From NCBI GenBank assembly GCA_038502055.1, contig JAXRKN010000042.1, forward strand, positions 1,550,001 through 1,614,000: 64,000 nucleotides of DNA. Direction: 5' to 3'. Shown here piece by piece: positions 10,353-24,000 of this stretch. The translations under genes and the position numbers were made by a program. Position 1 is the first letter of the stretch. Every line of letters begins with the position of its first letter. This DNA is from Tanytarsus gracilentus (Eukaryota; Arthropoda; Insecta; Diptera; Chironomidae). The notes below the pieces were generated by a model that did not search any database, was not told the DNA's origin, and saw nothing but the letters and a program-made list of their open reading frames with translations.

Positions 10353-13300
10353 TTACTCCTTATCGTCGTTGTTATTATGATGATGTTGGTTGTGGTGCTG
10401 TTGATCGCGATCGCGATGATGGTGCTGTTGTCGATTGTTGTGTTGGAAAGAAACGTTTTTGCCTCCTCTTCCGCCGCGCTGCCCTTGACGCTTATTGTTG
10501 CTCCAATTCTGTTGATTTTGATTCTGACGATATCCGCCTTGCTGCTGATTCTGATTTCTGAAGTTTTGATTGCGCTGGAAGAAGTTCGGCTGCTTCGCTT
10601 CGAAGATTCTCTCATTAGCGTCGACGAGGTTTTGAATTTTATCTAAAATAAAAAATTATTAGTTCATTTGTAAACGAAACTTTTAAACTTTAATATTTAA
10701 TTTTGCTCAGCAGTTAAAATATTTTCGTCATCGAATCAAATCAGACGTAAATTACCCATAACTTTCAAACATCATCGCAGTCACTCATTCATAAAATGAT
10801 AAAAAAAAATTTAAATTACCTGCAAGCTGCATTGATAAAGCCTGAAGACGCGACGGCTCAGATCGATGCATGACAACTGTCTCTGATGGATCATCGAGCG
10901 ACGCCATTAACTCTTCGTTGATAATCATTTTGCTAATGATCGAGTGAACCTTCATTTTGGGCAAGTCAAACATTTCCGAGAGATATGGAACGCTGATAGA
11001 GCCATAAACGTTGGAATAGGTGAACAGATAGGTTCTCAATGACTCCTCCTTTATGAACTTCACCAACATGTCGCGTACGCGATCGGACTCATAGAATAAA
11101 TCCCAAACCTTAGTGTTCATCTTTTTGTTCACAATGTATTCAGAACATGCCTTCCAATCGCCATGGCGCATTGCCTTTGACGCTGCAACGACGTGCTCTC
11201 TCATCGATTCTGGCGGCCCAACAAGCGATTGACGCTCCGATGAGCGGAGTTGTTGATAGAATGTTTTACTAAAATGACACAAAATTATTTGTTAAATAAG
11301 CATTGCAGGATGAAATTAATAAACTTTAATAAAAATTCATCCCCTCGGCATAAAAAATTTAATTTTGTCCTAAGCCTTTGAAATAACAGTTGAATCTCAC
11401 ATTTCCATCATTTCCTATTATTAGGACTTGATTAAGCGTAAAATATCTATCCTTACTCACCTTATCATGCGTCTTCGAGCGTCGAATTCATGAGCGGCCA
11501 TGTAGGGAATTTCAAGGAGCATTGCAGAAACAAGATAAACACACTCGAGGAGCTCGAGATTGATGTGCATGTGGAAAGGCATTTGACGTTGCTTTTCGAC
11601 CTTCTCCTGTTCCAAACTTCGCTCGTGTTGACGCTGTGGAATTAAGCCTTGAGCAAGCAGCTCCTTGGGCTTTGCGGTCATCATGAGTTCAATGAGACAC
11701 TGATGAGCATCCTTGATGTTGCCCTGTCTAAATGCACACAATCCCAAATTCGCCATCATACGATTGTACAAAATCTGAGTCGACGGATCGGAGTGCTGAA
11801 TTGTCTCCTGGAGATGACTCATGAGGACTAAATCGCGCGCCTGGAACCAGTTGTCGTGGAGGGCATGATGGAAAATGTGCGAGAGAATAGCGCGAGTTCT
11901 CAAGCGATCAGTATTGTCATTGGAATAAATGAAATGACACAATTTCTCCATTTCATCGACCGATATTTTGCCTTCATACTGTCCCTTCTTCTTCTTGAGG
12001 ACATTCGGATCAAACTTGTAGTAGAGATGATCAATTTTACGCAAATAAACGCGACATATCTCAATTGGCGACCCTTGAATCTCAACAAAGCGCAAGACTT
12101 GTTCAATAAGCTTCGTAACACTAACCTCATCCTTCAATCGTTCGACATACTCGTTGCTGTGTGGATCACACTCCTTCAATAGCTTAATGAACTCATCGTC
12201 GAGACGCTCGACAGCCGTCAAGCAGCATCCCCTCAAACGGTACGGTTTATTTTCATATTCTTCCGTTTCCTCCGTCACCGCCTCCGAGAGAATAATGTCG
12301 CTGGCGTTTGCGAGCAAAAGCTTCAGCAAGTCCTGCATGATCTCCAGTAATTTTGCCCAATTATCGAGTTTCATGGGCTCCGACATCTTCAGATTGTAAT
12401 CAAAAATTGCCGAGACAATGTTGAAGCGAATTTTTGCGCCAATTGCCGGTCCCAAGTTGTGGCTATCGGAGATATTTTTGAGCTCTTGTAAGAACTCAAT
12501 TTGCATTTTGCGGTCGGTTTTTTTCTTACCACGCGCCGACATGACCTCATTGAGCTTCGCGAGAACGAGCGGTAAGTCAATTTCGGCATCTTTTGCAAAC
12601 ATCTTGGGCTTTTCACTGGTCATGCCCGACTTTGGCACCGTTTGCCACTCCTCATCGTCATCGTCGTCGGGCTCCTCGGCTGCCTTCTCCTTTTTGATCT
12701 TTACAATTTTAATCTTCTTTGTCGTGGTTTTCTTCTCTTCATCGTCCTTGTCCGCGCCTGGTTTCTTCAAGAAGAAACTGATGCCCTTTTCGGCTGCATC
12801 ATCGTCATCACTGCTCGCTGTTGAATCATCGCTCGAGCTTCCCCAATCCATCGAATCGTCAGACTCGTCATCTTGCTTCGGCGGTTTCGGCTTCGACACC
12901 TTCTCCACTTTTTTAACAACCACCTCCTCGTCCGATGACTCTTCCGACGCGGGCTCTACAATTTTCTCTTCAACCTCCTCGTCGTCGTCGCCCTCAACGT
13001 CGGGATTTTCACGGAACTTTTTAATTTCACTCTCAAAGTCCTTAATGTACTTGCGGAACTTTTGTCTCAACGTTCCCAGTGCCTTTCCATTGTTCTTCGA
13101 CAGGTTCTTTTTGCCATCCTTGTCGTCCCACGTTTGATTAATGAAATCCTCGAGTTCGACGAGCGATCGAATGACAAATTTTGGAATGACACCATTTTCC
13201 TCCTTCAGAATGATGGGTTGTGCTTTCGTGTAGGCTCTCGTTAGATCCTCAAAACTACTCAAAATACTGCCAATATCCTTGATTTTCTTAAAATTTCGAA

Positions 13301-13557
13301 TGCTCTTGATGATGTTGCTGAGCTCCTCGAATCGCTTCTCCTTTGTCGAGCGTACAACACGTTTAACGTCTTCTTCGTCGCTATACTACAATTAATAGCA
13401 GCTCAATTGGATGATTTAATTAGTTAGAAATCATTAAACTTACGACAATCGGCTGTGAAGTGGTCTGGGGCTGTGGTGCCTTGGCAAATTCATTTTCTCC
13501 CTCGCTCGAGCTATCGGAATCGGAGTCTGAACCAGCTCCGGCAAAGAATCGAGACAT
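10353..13557 (-). CDS. eIF3c: Eukaryotic translation initiation factor 3 subunit C
   Basis: Four coding exons on the minus strand (13557-13444, 13385-11461, 11268-10820, 10642-10353) give 925 residues, close to the usual length. The start [14 protein letters not shown] is the typical eIF3c N-terminus. Acidic Ser/Glu/Asp-rich and Lys-rich segments fill residues ~80-220. The eIF3c N-domain follows, and a PCI domain lies in the third exon (residues ~680-829, with [18 protein letters not shown] and the winged helix ending in [10 protein letters not shown]). The tail is Gln/Asn/His/Arg-Gly-rich (RGGRGGK, poly-His). eIF3c is a core scaffold subunit of eIF3, which loads the 40S ribosome and binds eIF1 and eIF5. 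All intron phases agree with the frame. It is divergent from ZAD paralogue B with 389 bases between ATGs, and convergent with ZAD paralogue A. Confidence 0.95.
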
Positions 13558-13946
13558 TTTATTCTAACTTTTTCCTGTAAATTTTAAGAAATGTTGAAAT
13601 TAAAAATTTTCTCTCTAACCTAATAGAAAAGAAATGCCAATGTGTCACTTGCAAGAGATTTTTTGAGCCAATTTTTGCAATTAAATACACAAAATTCGCT
13701 TAATCCTTTAATTGATTGCGATTCACGAGACACTTACGAGCGATTTCGTGATATTTAGATTTAATTTACCTTTCTTGGAATTTGTGAAAATTAAATTTAT
13801 AAAAATTTTACTTCTCTCTCTTTTTTCACAAGAGGTGTGAGAGTGTATTAGTGAGCAGCCAGTGAATTTTGCTAGTTTCAGTTCCCGCGCTCGAATAAAC
13901 AAACAAATAAATTTATTTTAAAAGTTATTTTATTTTAATTAATAAA
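13558..13946. promoter_or_regulatory. Bidirectional promoter region, eIF3c (-) / ZAD paralogue B (+)
   Basis: A 389-base gap between two divergent ATGs. A TCAGTT initiator-like site with +1 A at 13880 on the plus strand precedes an AT-rich leader to the ATG at 13947. No DPE match is seen at the expected distance, and no TATA box is obvious. Confidence 0.4.
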
Positions 13947-14912
13947 ATGGCTTGCATTGGATGTGAAAACTATGCGAAGCGTGTGAGTAACGCATACAGA
14001 GATGAAGAGCTAAAAGAGCAGTTCGAAAGTGTCATTGGATATGAGGTAATTTTAAATAAATCGCTAGTATTACATTTTAATAAAGAGTCTAACTTTCAGA
14101 TAACATCAGATTCATTTATTTGCGACGATTGCCTTGCGAAACTCCAAGATTTCGTATCTTTTCGTGATCAGTGTCGTAAGATACACGAGAAAAGTCATCC
14201 AAACGCTAAAAGAAACATCGAATTACGATTAACTGATCTTCCAGCTGAAAACATAATTGTTGAGGACATTGATCAAGCGTCACAAGAAGAAGAACAGACC
14301 TACATTGAAGAGACTTTTCAAATTGTAGAACCGGAGCCAAGTCCAAAGAGACAATCGAGAGGACGGAAGGCTAAAACAGACGCAGTCACAGTTGAAGCTG
14401 ATGATGTGATGATTTTTGGTTCCAATGACGATAACGAAACGATTCTTTTTGAAATAAGTGACTCACCGAATGAAGATGGAAAGAGCAAAATACCGAGAAA
14501 ATCGTGGACAGTCGCACAGAAGCTCGACATTGTCGCTTATGCTGAAAGTACATCAAATAGACAGGCGGCAAGACATTACAATCTCAATGAGTCGACAGTG
14601 AGATGCTTTCGACGACAAAAAGACACGCTTCGAACGATGAAACCAACAAAATCCACCAATAGACATGGCGTTGCTTACTGGCCAGAACTCGAAAATACCC
14701 TCAAAGATTGGGTCAACGCTCAAAAGTCAAAGCCTAAAATTCATGAGATTCAAAAGGAGGCGTGCGATCTAGCAAAGTCGATGGGGTGCGTGAATTTCAG
14801 CGGTTCCACTTCTTACATCTTTAAATTTATGCAAAGAAATGGCATCAATTCGTCCTCGCCAAGACCCCGAAAAAATCTCAAAGCAGGCAGCATGGACGAG
14901 TCAATGGAGTGA
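13947..14912 (+). CDS. ZAD-domain protein with one Brinker/CENP-B-like helix-turn-helix (paralogue B)
   Basis: Exons 13947-14045 and 14100-14912 give 303 residues. The first exon is 33 codons and the intron 54 bases, exactly as in paralogue A at 9135. Residues 1-60 are a ZAD domain (CIGC ... FICDDC ... SFRDQC). An acidic linker with a basic patch (KRQSRGRKAK) follows. Residues ~168-208 form a Brinker/pipsqueak-like HTH (AQKLDIVAYAESTSNRQAA, then ESTVRCFRRQK). Residues ~225-290 are a CENP-B-like region ending in TSYIFKFMQRNGI. The intron has no in-frame stop, so a retained-intron product with 18 extra residues inside the ZAD is possible; splicing better matches the paralogue and the ZAD spacing. 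It is a likely sequence-specific DNA-binding nuclear protein with no recognised orthologue name. Confidence 0.8.
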   Translation: MACIGCENYAKRVSNAYRDEELKEQFESVIGYEVILNKSLVLHFNKESNFQITSDSFICDDCLAKLQDFVSFRDQCRKIHEKSHPNAKRNIELRLTDLPAENIIVEDIDQASQEEEQTYIEETFQIVEPEPSPKRQSRGRKAKTDAVTVEADDVMIFGSNDDNETILFEISDSPNEDGKSKIPRKSWTVAQKLDIVAYAESTSNRQAARHYNLNESTVRCFRRQKDTLRTMKPTKSTNRHGVAYWPELENTLKDWVNAQKSKPKIHEIQKEACDLAKSMGCVNFSGSTSYIFKFMQRNGINSSSPRPRKNLKAGSMDESME

Positions 14913-15466
14913 ATTTTAAAATACTCAAAAAATTTATCAATAAAACAAAATTTTACATTTTCCAGTCTATTCTCATATTTTTATTTTTATTATCTAGAAT
15001 AATCTTAATGAACAAAGCTTTTTTTTTAAAGAAATGCATGCTGTAGAAAATTAACTCTAACTAATTATACAATGTGTGTGGGTTATCATAGGATAAATCA
15101 TGAGCTGCAGTTATTTCAAAAACGTTAACAAAAAGGTTTGATGAAAATTCGCGATCGCAACAAAAAAAAAATTATAAAGAAAACTTAATGCATAAACTAA
15201 ATGACTAGAACTTTGGAGCTTTAAATTGAATCCCATCATCATCGCAAATCGTATCAGTCGAATTTTTTTCTTTATCAAAAAATATTTTCTTCCAGTTTTT
15301 TTTGATGTTTGATTTCTTAAGGCAATTTTTTTACACATTTTTTTGTCACAGTAAATTTTTGAATCAATTTTAAAGAGTGCAAAATTTAAATGCTATGAAT
15401 TTAACAAGTGGTTGAGAGAAAAGTCGGATAGAAAAATAAGCGAAAATGCTTCTATTGGTTGTTGTT
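14913..15466. other. Convergent 3' region
   Basis: AT-rich 3' untranslated DNA between ZAD paralogue B (+) and the cytospin gene (-). An AATAAA-like signal follows the stop at about 14939. No further gene is seen. Confidence 0.5.
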
Positions 15467-18400
15467 CTAAGGCTGCGATTCAAAGTGCTTATAGATTTGA
15501 GTCACGTAGGACATTATTAACTGCCAGTCAGGACGCTCGAGTTGACACATGTCATGGATATTCTAAAATAAATTAAATTAAATCATTATTTAATTAAAAA
15601 TCTTCTCTTTTAACGCTCACCAATGTCGTTTTGATGCCAACTTTTTCAGCGGCTGCGAATGCGAGGCTAAAATTTCTCTTCTTATCGTGCGGTGTCAATT
15701 CGTCATAGGGAATCATGTTGGGTAGATACGAGTGCATGAGGGCACACAACGCAAGTCCATCGTTCCTAAACACCAAAAAATAATTAACTAATTTATAATA
15801 TTTTGAAATTAATAAGCTTTACCATGACGAACTGAAATTAGTTATGTCAATATTTCGATATCCAACGACTTTGTTCTGACACCACTTTAATAGTGCATTT
15901 CTCTTCGACCCACCATTCTTGACTAACGCATTCAGTGGATCTTTACGCTCACCTAAAATTAAAATAAAATAAATCAAATAATGTTCGTCAAATCAATCAC
16001 AAATGCACTCACTAGTTAAATCTCCATAACTGTTTCGTCGGACATAATCGTGCTTATGATTCAAGTTGTGTGACGTTAAGATTGACGAGTAGTATTGATC
16101 ATCGTTCTTCTGTTGCATCGTGACTATATATTACGAAAAGAAGAAGAATTCAATTAGCATAATAATCATGAAAATTTATATTTATAAAGGAAGTAAAAAA
16201 CTTATAAGAAAGTACACACTGGAGTTAAATGATTAATAAATAATAGCATGCTTCTGTAAAAAGAGGAGAGAGTAAGTGGCTTGTGAGTAAAAACAAATTA
16301 ATCAAAAGAATGTGATTCATACCCAAACATCAAGAACTATTCATGAGTGAGCGACTTAATTATAGGGAATTAAAAATCATAAAAAATAATAATTAAATTA
16401 TGCAAGGGACAAGCATTCAAAATATTGCAACTCTTTAAATGTTCATCCCTCTTTTGTTAGTTAATAATTTCATGCCTAAAGATTTCTACATAAATTTTCT
16501 TTTTATTCAGCCAATTCTCAAAAACGGTTACAAAGCATAAAAAGTGTTAAAAGTTAGTAAATTAGCAAACACACCAATCGAGTTTTTAAATTTCTTCTAA
16601 TAATAAAACTCACCTCCGCTCTTGGGCGTGCCATTAACAACGGAATTAGTTGTGCTGATAATATTGTTGTTGTTGTTATTATTGCTCAGCGCCTTTTGCT
16701 GTGGCTTTTCATCCGTTTGAATTTTTTCTCCCATTTGTTGAGGCGGCGGCGAATCTGTCAGCGTGTTGAGACTCGTATTTGAGCCTGACTGCTGCTTCGC
16801 CGTGTTCTCAATGCTCTCAATTAAACTCTTCACCGACAATCGTGAATCTTGACGCGTCATCAACGTAACTGGACTATTTGCAATGCCATTACTCGCATTC
16901 GTGCCATTTTTCATCACCACAACGGCATTTCCGTTGGCCGCTTTCTGCTTGCGTCGCTGTGCCATTTCTTGCTGAACTGTGTTGAGAATGGACTGTTGAT
17001 CGTTCGCTTGTGTGACCACTGAAAAGAATTGAAAGTGAAAATGGTTAGTTTCTTAAAGTTTGCTATTAATTTAGTTAATGAAAAAAGCAGGAAATAATTG
17101 ACAAGTTTCACATTTCACAGACAACAGCGTGATGAGTGAGAGAGCCACATGAACAACTTACAGTCATCGCGTGAGCTCAACAGGGCGCTAAATAATGAGG
17201 AATCGCGATATTTATCGATTTTATTGTCTGTCAAAACATTTTCGTATTCATCTTCGACTAGTTCTGGATTTTCAAGCACAAACTCATCTTTAGCCTTATC
17301 TAAGACATAAACGATCGTTTTGGAAGCTCTTTTGTCCTCCTGAAATGAGGTGCGCGGCTGTGGCATTGGACGCTTTTTTAAGATAAAATTATTTTCCATC
17401 GACGATTGAGTCTCAAATTTAAAATTTTCGTAAACATTTTGATCGCTTGCTCGATTTATTAACTCATCTCTGCTTGTGCTTCTAATTCTCATTAATTTAT
17501 GGGTTTTACTTTCTGTGAATTTTCGAGCACCATCAATGTCATTGAATAGCAAATCCTCACTTGATTTTGTCTTAAAACTATCAAAATCGATATCAGCTTT
17601 TGACAATTCCTGATAGCTTTTCGACGCAAAAATGGGTACGGGTCGAACGAGAGGGTCAACGAGGTCTTCAGTGCTACGATTTCTCTCAATGGGACGGAAG
17701 CCAAGACTTATATTTGCATCATCATTTAGTGCCTTGATTTTATTTTTATTCCTCAAGAATGGAGTGACATTGCGATATTCACTTTTCTTATGCCACGGCA
17801 ATTCATTGATTGTCGCAACCTCATCGGACTCGCGCGATGGATTTTTAAGCACTTTAGATTTGTCTTCAATATTTTCATCTTCATCGTCGCCAAAGTGAAC
17901 ACTTTTTCGTTTTTGTGGATTAATTTCCGCACTCGATTGTTTTGAACTTTCAATGACTAAAGCTTTTAGCACATCCTCTTGTTCAATTATACCACTTTGT
18001 GCTCGATTGCTCTCGTGTCGAATATTACGACCCGAATAAGTTCTTTTAAACACAATCGGTGGATCATATGAAGGAAGTGGAGGTGGATTCTCTTCCATCA
18101 CCTCCTTCACTTCCATCTCGACAATTTCCTCATTTTTAGGCTTTTTCTCGAACATTAAATTCTTTACAGTTAATGCATTCAAAGAATTTCGCAAGCGATT
18201 AACTTCCAATAGAAATTCATCGTTGCTTGGGTCCTTATCGCGCATTGAAATCTCCTGTTCATTACTTGAAGGATTTTTAGTACGCAACTCGACATCATCA
18301 AACTCTATTTTTATTTTTTGTTTTGTTAGATTAATTTTGACACAGTTTGCGTCATATTAAATAATTTAAGAAAAAAAAATACTCACGCTTATTAAACTTT

Positions 18401-21003
18401 TCAATTTGTGTCTCCATTCCACGAATTTTATCACGCAATAGTTTGTTGTCGAGCGCGAGTTGTTCGTGAGCGAGCTGAGCCTCGGTTTTAAAGTCATTCG
18501 CAACTCGTACCGACACCAGGAGATCTTGCTGAAATTGTTCCCATTCTTCGTTTTCTAATTGTCGCGCGGCAATTTCACTTTCAAGCTTTTCACTTTTATC
18601 ATTCAATTTACGCTCGTACTCGACGAGATGGCGTCGAGTTTCGGAGAGAAGCGTCTCGAGTTGGGATTTGTCATCAATAAGACATTTGGCTTGTACCTAA
18701 ATTAATTTAAATTAATTAACTTAATTGAATTTATATCGTGAAATAAATTTACTTGTAATTCATTTGTTGTATCGACAAGAATTTGATAGTCGCTTTGAAT
18801 TTTAAGCTTCTCCTGCTTGAGTTGCTCATACTTGTACTCCAAATCGCTCAGCGCACACTTGGCATTGTTGCGGGTAACTTTACACTCCTCAGTTATGCCA
18901 GCAAGCTGATCCCGCAGTTTTTGCGTTTCATTTTGACTCTTCGACAACTGCTCTTGCAGGCTCGTAATTTCAATTTCAAGATAGTCCTTTTCCTTTCGCG
19001 CAACATCGAGCAATTCACCCAAGTCTGATTTATCGCCGAGCGCACGATCTTGTTCCATTTCATCGATCTTTGAGCGCGCATTCTCGAGCAGTGTCGTTAA
19101 GCGACTAATTTCAATTTGCTTTGATGATGCCTCCTCCTTGGCGGCACTCAATTGACGCTCAATTTCTTTACGGTCGGCTGTCGATGCGTCAATTGTTGAC
19201 TCGAGTACACTAATTCGCTCCTTTAAACGAGAAATATCATACTGAACTTTCTCGTGCGATTGATTTTTATCATTTAATTCCGAACTCAATTCTTCAAGCT
19301 TAAGCATCATCGTTTCGCGCTCGTCTTGGGCATTTTTTAATAAATCCATCAGTTTCTGTTCACGCTCCGATGAGGCAGAATCTTGTTGGTTGGATGGATT
19401 CAAGAGGAGTTTTTGTAGCGTATCAACTTGCGAGCGTGTTTCTTCAAGTTTTTCCGCTTGCCTACAGAGCGATTGAAAAATGACATCTTTCTCGTCCGAC
19501 AATCGCTCATTGTCATTTTGTAGCTCTAAAACTTGATGTTGCAAGTCAGCCAGTTCCTGAAGTGTCGCTTGTAATTCCTCATTTGTCGAATAGTGTGTCT
19601 CTTCCATTTGTATGATTTTATCTTGCAGACACGCCACAGAAACTTCACTGCTCGACGACTGTTTATCCCAATCGGGTGTCGTAATGCCCTCCGTATCAAT
19701 GTTACTATTTGGTGATGAAAACTATAAAAAAAATAAATTACATTTTATTGAAAGTTAATTTAATAAAGATTTCATTAATTTTTACGTTCGGAAGTGTCAT
19801 CGAGATTGAGGCGGGGGCAGATGAGCTGTGATGGCGCTGCTGTGATTCATCGATCATTTGCTGTTTCTCCGCATCGGACAGTGGCGATTGAACTACATTC
19901 CTTAAGCGACCACGTAATGACTCATTCTCACTCTCAAGTTGATTTAGCTTCGAATGATTTATTTCGTTTGTCTGTTGCAGCTTCTGAATGTCTTTTCTCA
20001 ATTGCAACAGCTCGTTGTACGACGTCGACAGCTCTCGAATCTTAACTTCAAGCGTTGAGTTCTCTTGTTGCAATTGAAGGAGTTCCTTCATCGTTTGCTT
20101 GTGTCTTATCTGCGTTTTTTAAAGTGCGAAAAAATTATATTAAATATTTTTTTAAGCTGTTTGCTGATGCATTCGCAGAATAAAACTGAGATGAGAAGGC
20201 GAATTAGAGAGACACTAATTCCATTTCACACGCTCTTTAAAAGTCGAGGATTAGACTCGCTAAACTCTAATCCCTTTAAATACTTTACAGCTAAACTAAT
20301 TTGTCTAAGCCTCGAATGCGATTGCACTCGGCGCAATTTTTCAATAAATCCGCCCACGAAAAGAGACTTTATATAGAAGTTTGTTCTCACATGAGTGAGA
20401 GCAGACATGCATTAACTCAGACTAATGGAGACAATTGCATTAATTGGGTCAACTTACGTCCTGCGCCTCTTCGAATGTGACTTCGAAATCTTTGGATCGT
20501 CCTAAAATTTAAATATTTCTTTATAGTTCTCTATAATTAACCATTTTTGCAGTCCATTTACCTGAGAGCTGATGTTGATGTTGATGTGGATGCTGATTGT
20601 GAGCTGACAAATGACCTCCCGATGTCGCCGGTTGAATGTGAACATTTGCAGACTGTTGCGCGATTTGCTGCATTTGTTTCTGGAGTTTTGCTTGCTTCTT
20701 CAATTCCTTTTTGTCATCAATTATTTTTTCTTTGGAGCCTACGCGCAGCAAATCATTTAACTTATCCTTCGACGATTGCTTTTGGTGCTTCGAGAGTTTC
20801 CTTGTTGCTCCCAAGTCAGCCGACACGCTTCCTGGTTGACTTGAGCTTGCGATTCGATCGAGACTCGAGGCAGATGCCGAAGATTTTAGGGCAACCGAGT
20901 GTGCCGGCGATGGTTGTTGATTTTGATTTTTCGATGAACTCGAACCTGTTGACGATGGACTTGCGTTTTGTCCTCTACGGAACAATGACTTTAATTTTAT
21001 CAT
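15467..21003 (-). CDS. SPECC1L: Cytospin/SPECC1L family coiled-coil and calponin-homology protein
   Basis: Eleven coding exons: 21003-20562, 20501-20458, 20109-19786, 19721-18753, 18696-18387, 18304-17162, 17018-16614, 16123-16013, 15952-15823, 15765-15621, 15562-15467. Together they give 1372 residues with all phases consistent. The N-terminus ([12 protein letters not shown]) is Ser-rich and basic, followed by a poly-His/Gln stretch. Residues ~165-695 are a long coiled coil. Residues ~700-1210 are Ser/Pro-rich and probably disordered. A single CH domain closes the protein (~1265-1370: [53 protein letters not shown]). This C-terminal CH domain is characteristic of cytospins, which link actin and microtubules and act in cell adhesion and cytokinesis. 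Unannotated 5' UTR exons are likely, since a promoter-like sequence lies 3.9 kb upstream. Confidence 0.9.
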
Positions 21004-24000
21004 TTTTTTCTTGTTTTTGGTTTCTTTTGAAAATTTCTGCTTTTAATGTTTTTTGTTTTGTTTAAAACATTACTTAAAATTGTCTAATGGAATGTTCTTT
21101 TGACCTCACTTTTTTAAATCCTACAATTTACGATAAGTATTTAAAGCTCTCGATACACATTGCGTCATCTCTCTCTCTCTCTATGTATTTTTTTATCAAA
21201 CCGGCTAATAATCAATAGCTGATAAGTTAAATTTTTTTTCTTATGAGAAAATATGGCATCATCATCACATCGTCAGTAAAATAGCATATATGAATTTTTC
21301 ATTCATAACGGATCGTGCTCACTGCTCAGATAATAAAAAGAAGCATCATGATGATGTTTGATGGATCTTCATTGTTATTGCACACGTTTTTGAATAAGAA
21401 ATTGATGAGAAAAAATTGAGCTACAGCTCATTGAGGAAGAAGAAAGTCGCGTCGTATTCAGAAAACAATGTGCTGGGAGCAGTTTGAAGAATTTGTGGAA
21501 ATTTTTGTTGAGTTATTTAAGGGCTAAAAAAATTGGATGTGTAACTGTTGATGCAAGTGCGGTCAGTCAAATTTTAAAACATTTTAAAAAATTCAAAAAA
21601 TTGTTGAAAATTAAATTTAATTGACTTCACTTTAAACTTTAATTTTTGCTTTTACATCACGACCGTTACAAACACCATCAATTGACCCCAATATGTTTGT
21701 TCTCAAGAGAGTAGCGGAAAGTATGAAGCATAATAATTTTCCTTCGAAAATGTGTATGAAATTGTAGTGTAAGCATTTCTTTTCATGAAAAAGAAATTAA
21801 ATAAAAAAAAGTACTTCGAAGCGCAAATAATGTGTCAGTGCTGCTTGTGTGAAATTGTGTCATCTTTGAAATGTGCACGCAAACCCGACAATGTCAATTC
21901 CATAAGTGAAACTATTAATAAAGTCTTTATTCTCTTTATGGCACCACCAAAAACCAAATAGCACCACTTTACTTTATAAAGTGTAAACACGTAGTACGCG
22001 CGATCCAAATACAAAATTTGCATTCGAACACTTTACTCTCTTATTAAATATTAAATGGTTTAATAAAAAAAATAAAAATAATTTACAAGCGTTGTTATTT
22101 AACTGTCAGCAGAGTAAAACTACCTTTAGGCGTGTCGCAATGTCAAAATCACTCAAGCTAATTTGCCATTTATGGAATTGATGATGAAGAGAAAATAATA
22201 ATCATATATATTTTTTTTGGTAAATCAGAATCATCAGTGACACACACGGGAAGGTATTAAAATTGACCATCAATATAGTCATAGATTTTTTCGGTTATAT
22301 TTCGAATGACAACCTTCGCCTCAGCGGCTGTGAATATTAAGTGACTGAGTGATGAAGATCGTGCTATTGTCAAGGACAGTTTTTGTAGACGCGCTCAATG
22401 GTCTGGTGCCGATGATGAAGAATGAAAGAGAGAGAAAAATTTAAATTTATATCGTTCAAAATCGACTAACAATTCTCTCGCCCACCAAAAATAACGCTCG
22501 TATGCGAATTGAAGCAGAGAGAGAAAGAACCGATTGCAACTTTTAATTGACATGCGTTTACCATTTTAGGTGAACCGTGATGTATAAAGGGGAGACGCCA
22601 ATAAGTTCTCATTTATTTTGCATGAAACATTTTTTTTTTAATTTTTGTGAACTAGCAAGCCTTCCACTTTATCTTATCTCAAACAGAGAGTACAGAGTGA
22701 GTGTACATATTGTGTATGTACCTATAAATTGCGATAACACTCATTACTCACAGTTTTATAAGACAAGTTATTTTCTAATTCTTTTTTATTTCGTGTTCAT
22801 GTGCAAATGTAAAAAAATTCCTTTCCATTGAAGGAACACACAAAGCCCGATCGAAAATGAAAAAGAGAGAACTTGTATTTATGGCAAAACTATAATAAAA
22901 AAACCCCGAGAGATAAAATTCTTTTGATTTCATTACGCGCGTTTTTATATAAAATTTATTTGTTAAGGATTTTTTTTTATTATTTCAATTGTTTATAATT
23001 ACATTGAATCATATACGTAGTTGCGAGCATCTAAATGTATATAATTGAATTTATAGCCAGTAACGTTACTCTAAGTGGCTATTACGAATTTTTTTATATA
23101 TTTGATATGATACAGAGCTCGTTTAAGAGAGAATAAATTCTCCGATTCATTAGTGAATAAATCAATGTGAATTAAGAGTGAAACTTTCGGAGCTGATTAA
23201 ATGAAATGCTCAAAATTGGAGGGTCAAGGTTGTATGTGAAAGTGAAAGAAGGAGATTTTTTCATGTTCCACAGCGCAGTTTGTGAATTTAATTTGAAAAA
23301 AGGGGAAAAATATTCAATGTCAAGGATGCATTGCACACGCGTTCTATCAACAATAAATCTCGGAACAATATTACAGCAGCACCGCATATATGTATGATAC
23401 AAAGTCGTCATCAGTCGTCGCCGTCGCATTAATTAAAATACTCGCAGCTTCCATATTTGGACTTCCCTTTTTTATGACACGTTGAGCAGCGAAAAAAAAA
23501 TATAATGCACATTTATCGAAGTGGTAAGATATTGGTCTTGACGGCTGCTGCGGTAAATAAATTGCAATTATCCTATTATGAGGAACATACGCACAGTTAT
23601 CTTTCGTCGGCGGCTAGACATTATATGAGATATGCCGAAGATATTTTATTGGGGATTAATTTCACTTCAAAGTGTGTAGCATCAATAATGTTAAGGACAT
23701 TTGAAACTCAATCTCATTTGCCTCCCGGATAACATATTACCACTCATCATTTTATCACAATCGAGAGAGCCTTCCCGTCGCGAATATGCTTTAGTAACTC
23801 ATTTTTCATCGCTCTCTTTAATATCTTTTAAGAAGAATACATAGGCGAAATTAATTAAAGAAATTTGATACATGACAAACGAGCCATGGAACGGCGACGA
23901 CGACGAAAGCATTTTACGATACAACACACGCAAAAAATTATTTTCTCATTTGCAACGTTTCATGTCCGAGGGGGCGCGAGTATTGAACTAATCCCCTTTC

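Noticed and set aside
12418..13137. 239-codon open frame antisense to eIF3c
   Set aside because: It is the mirror of the acidic and lysine-rich eIF3c coding region (poly-Ser/Phe composition) and has no independent signal.
17632..17898. Plus-strand frame within the cytospin gene
   Set aside because: Shadow of a verified minus-strand exon with consistent splice phases.
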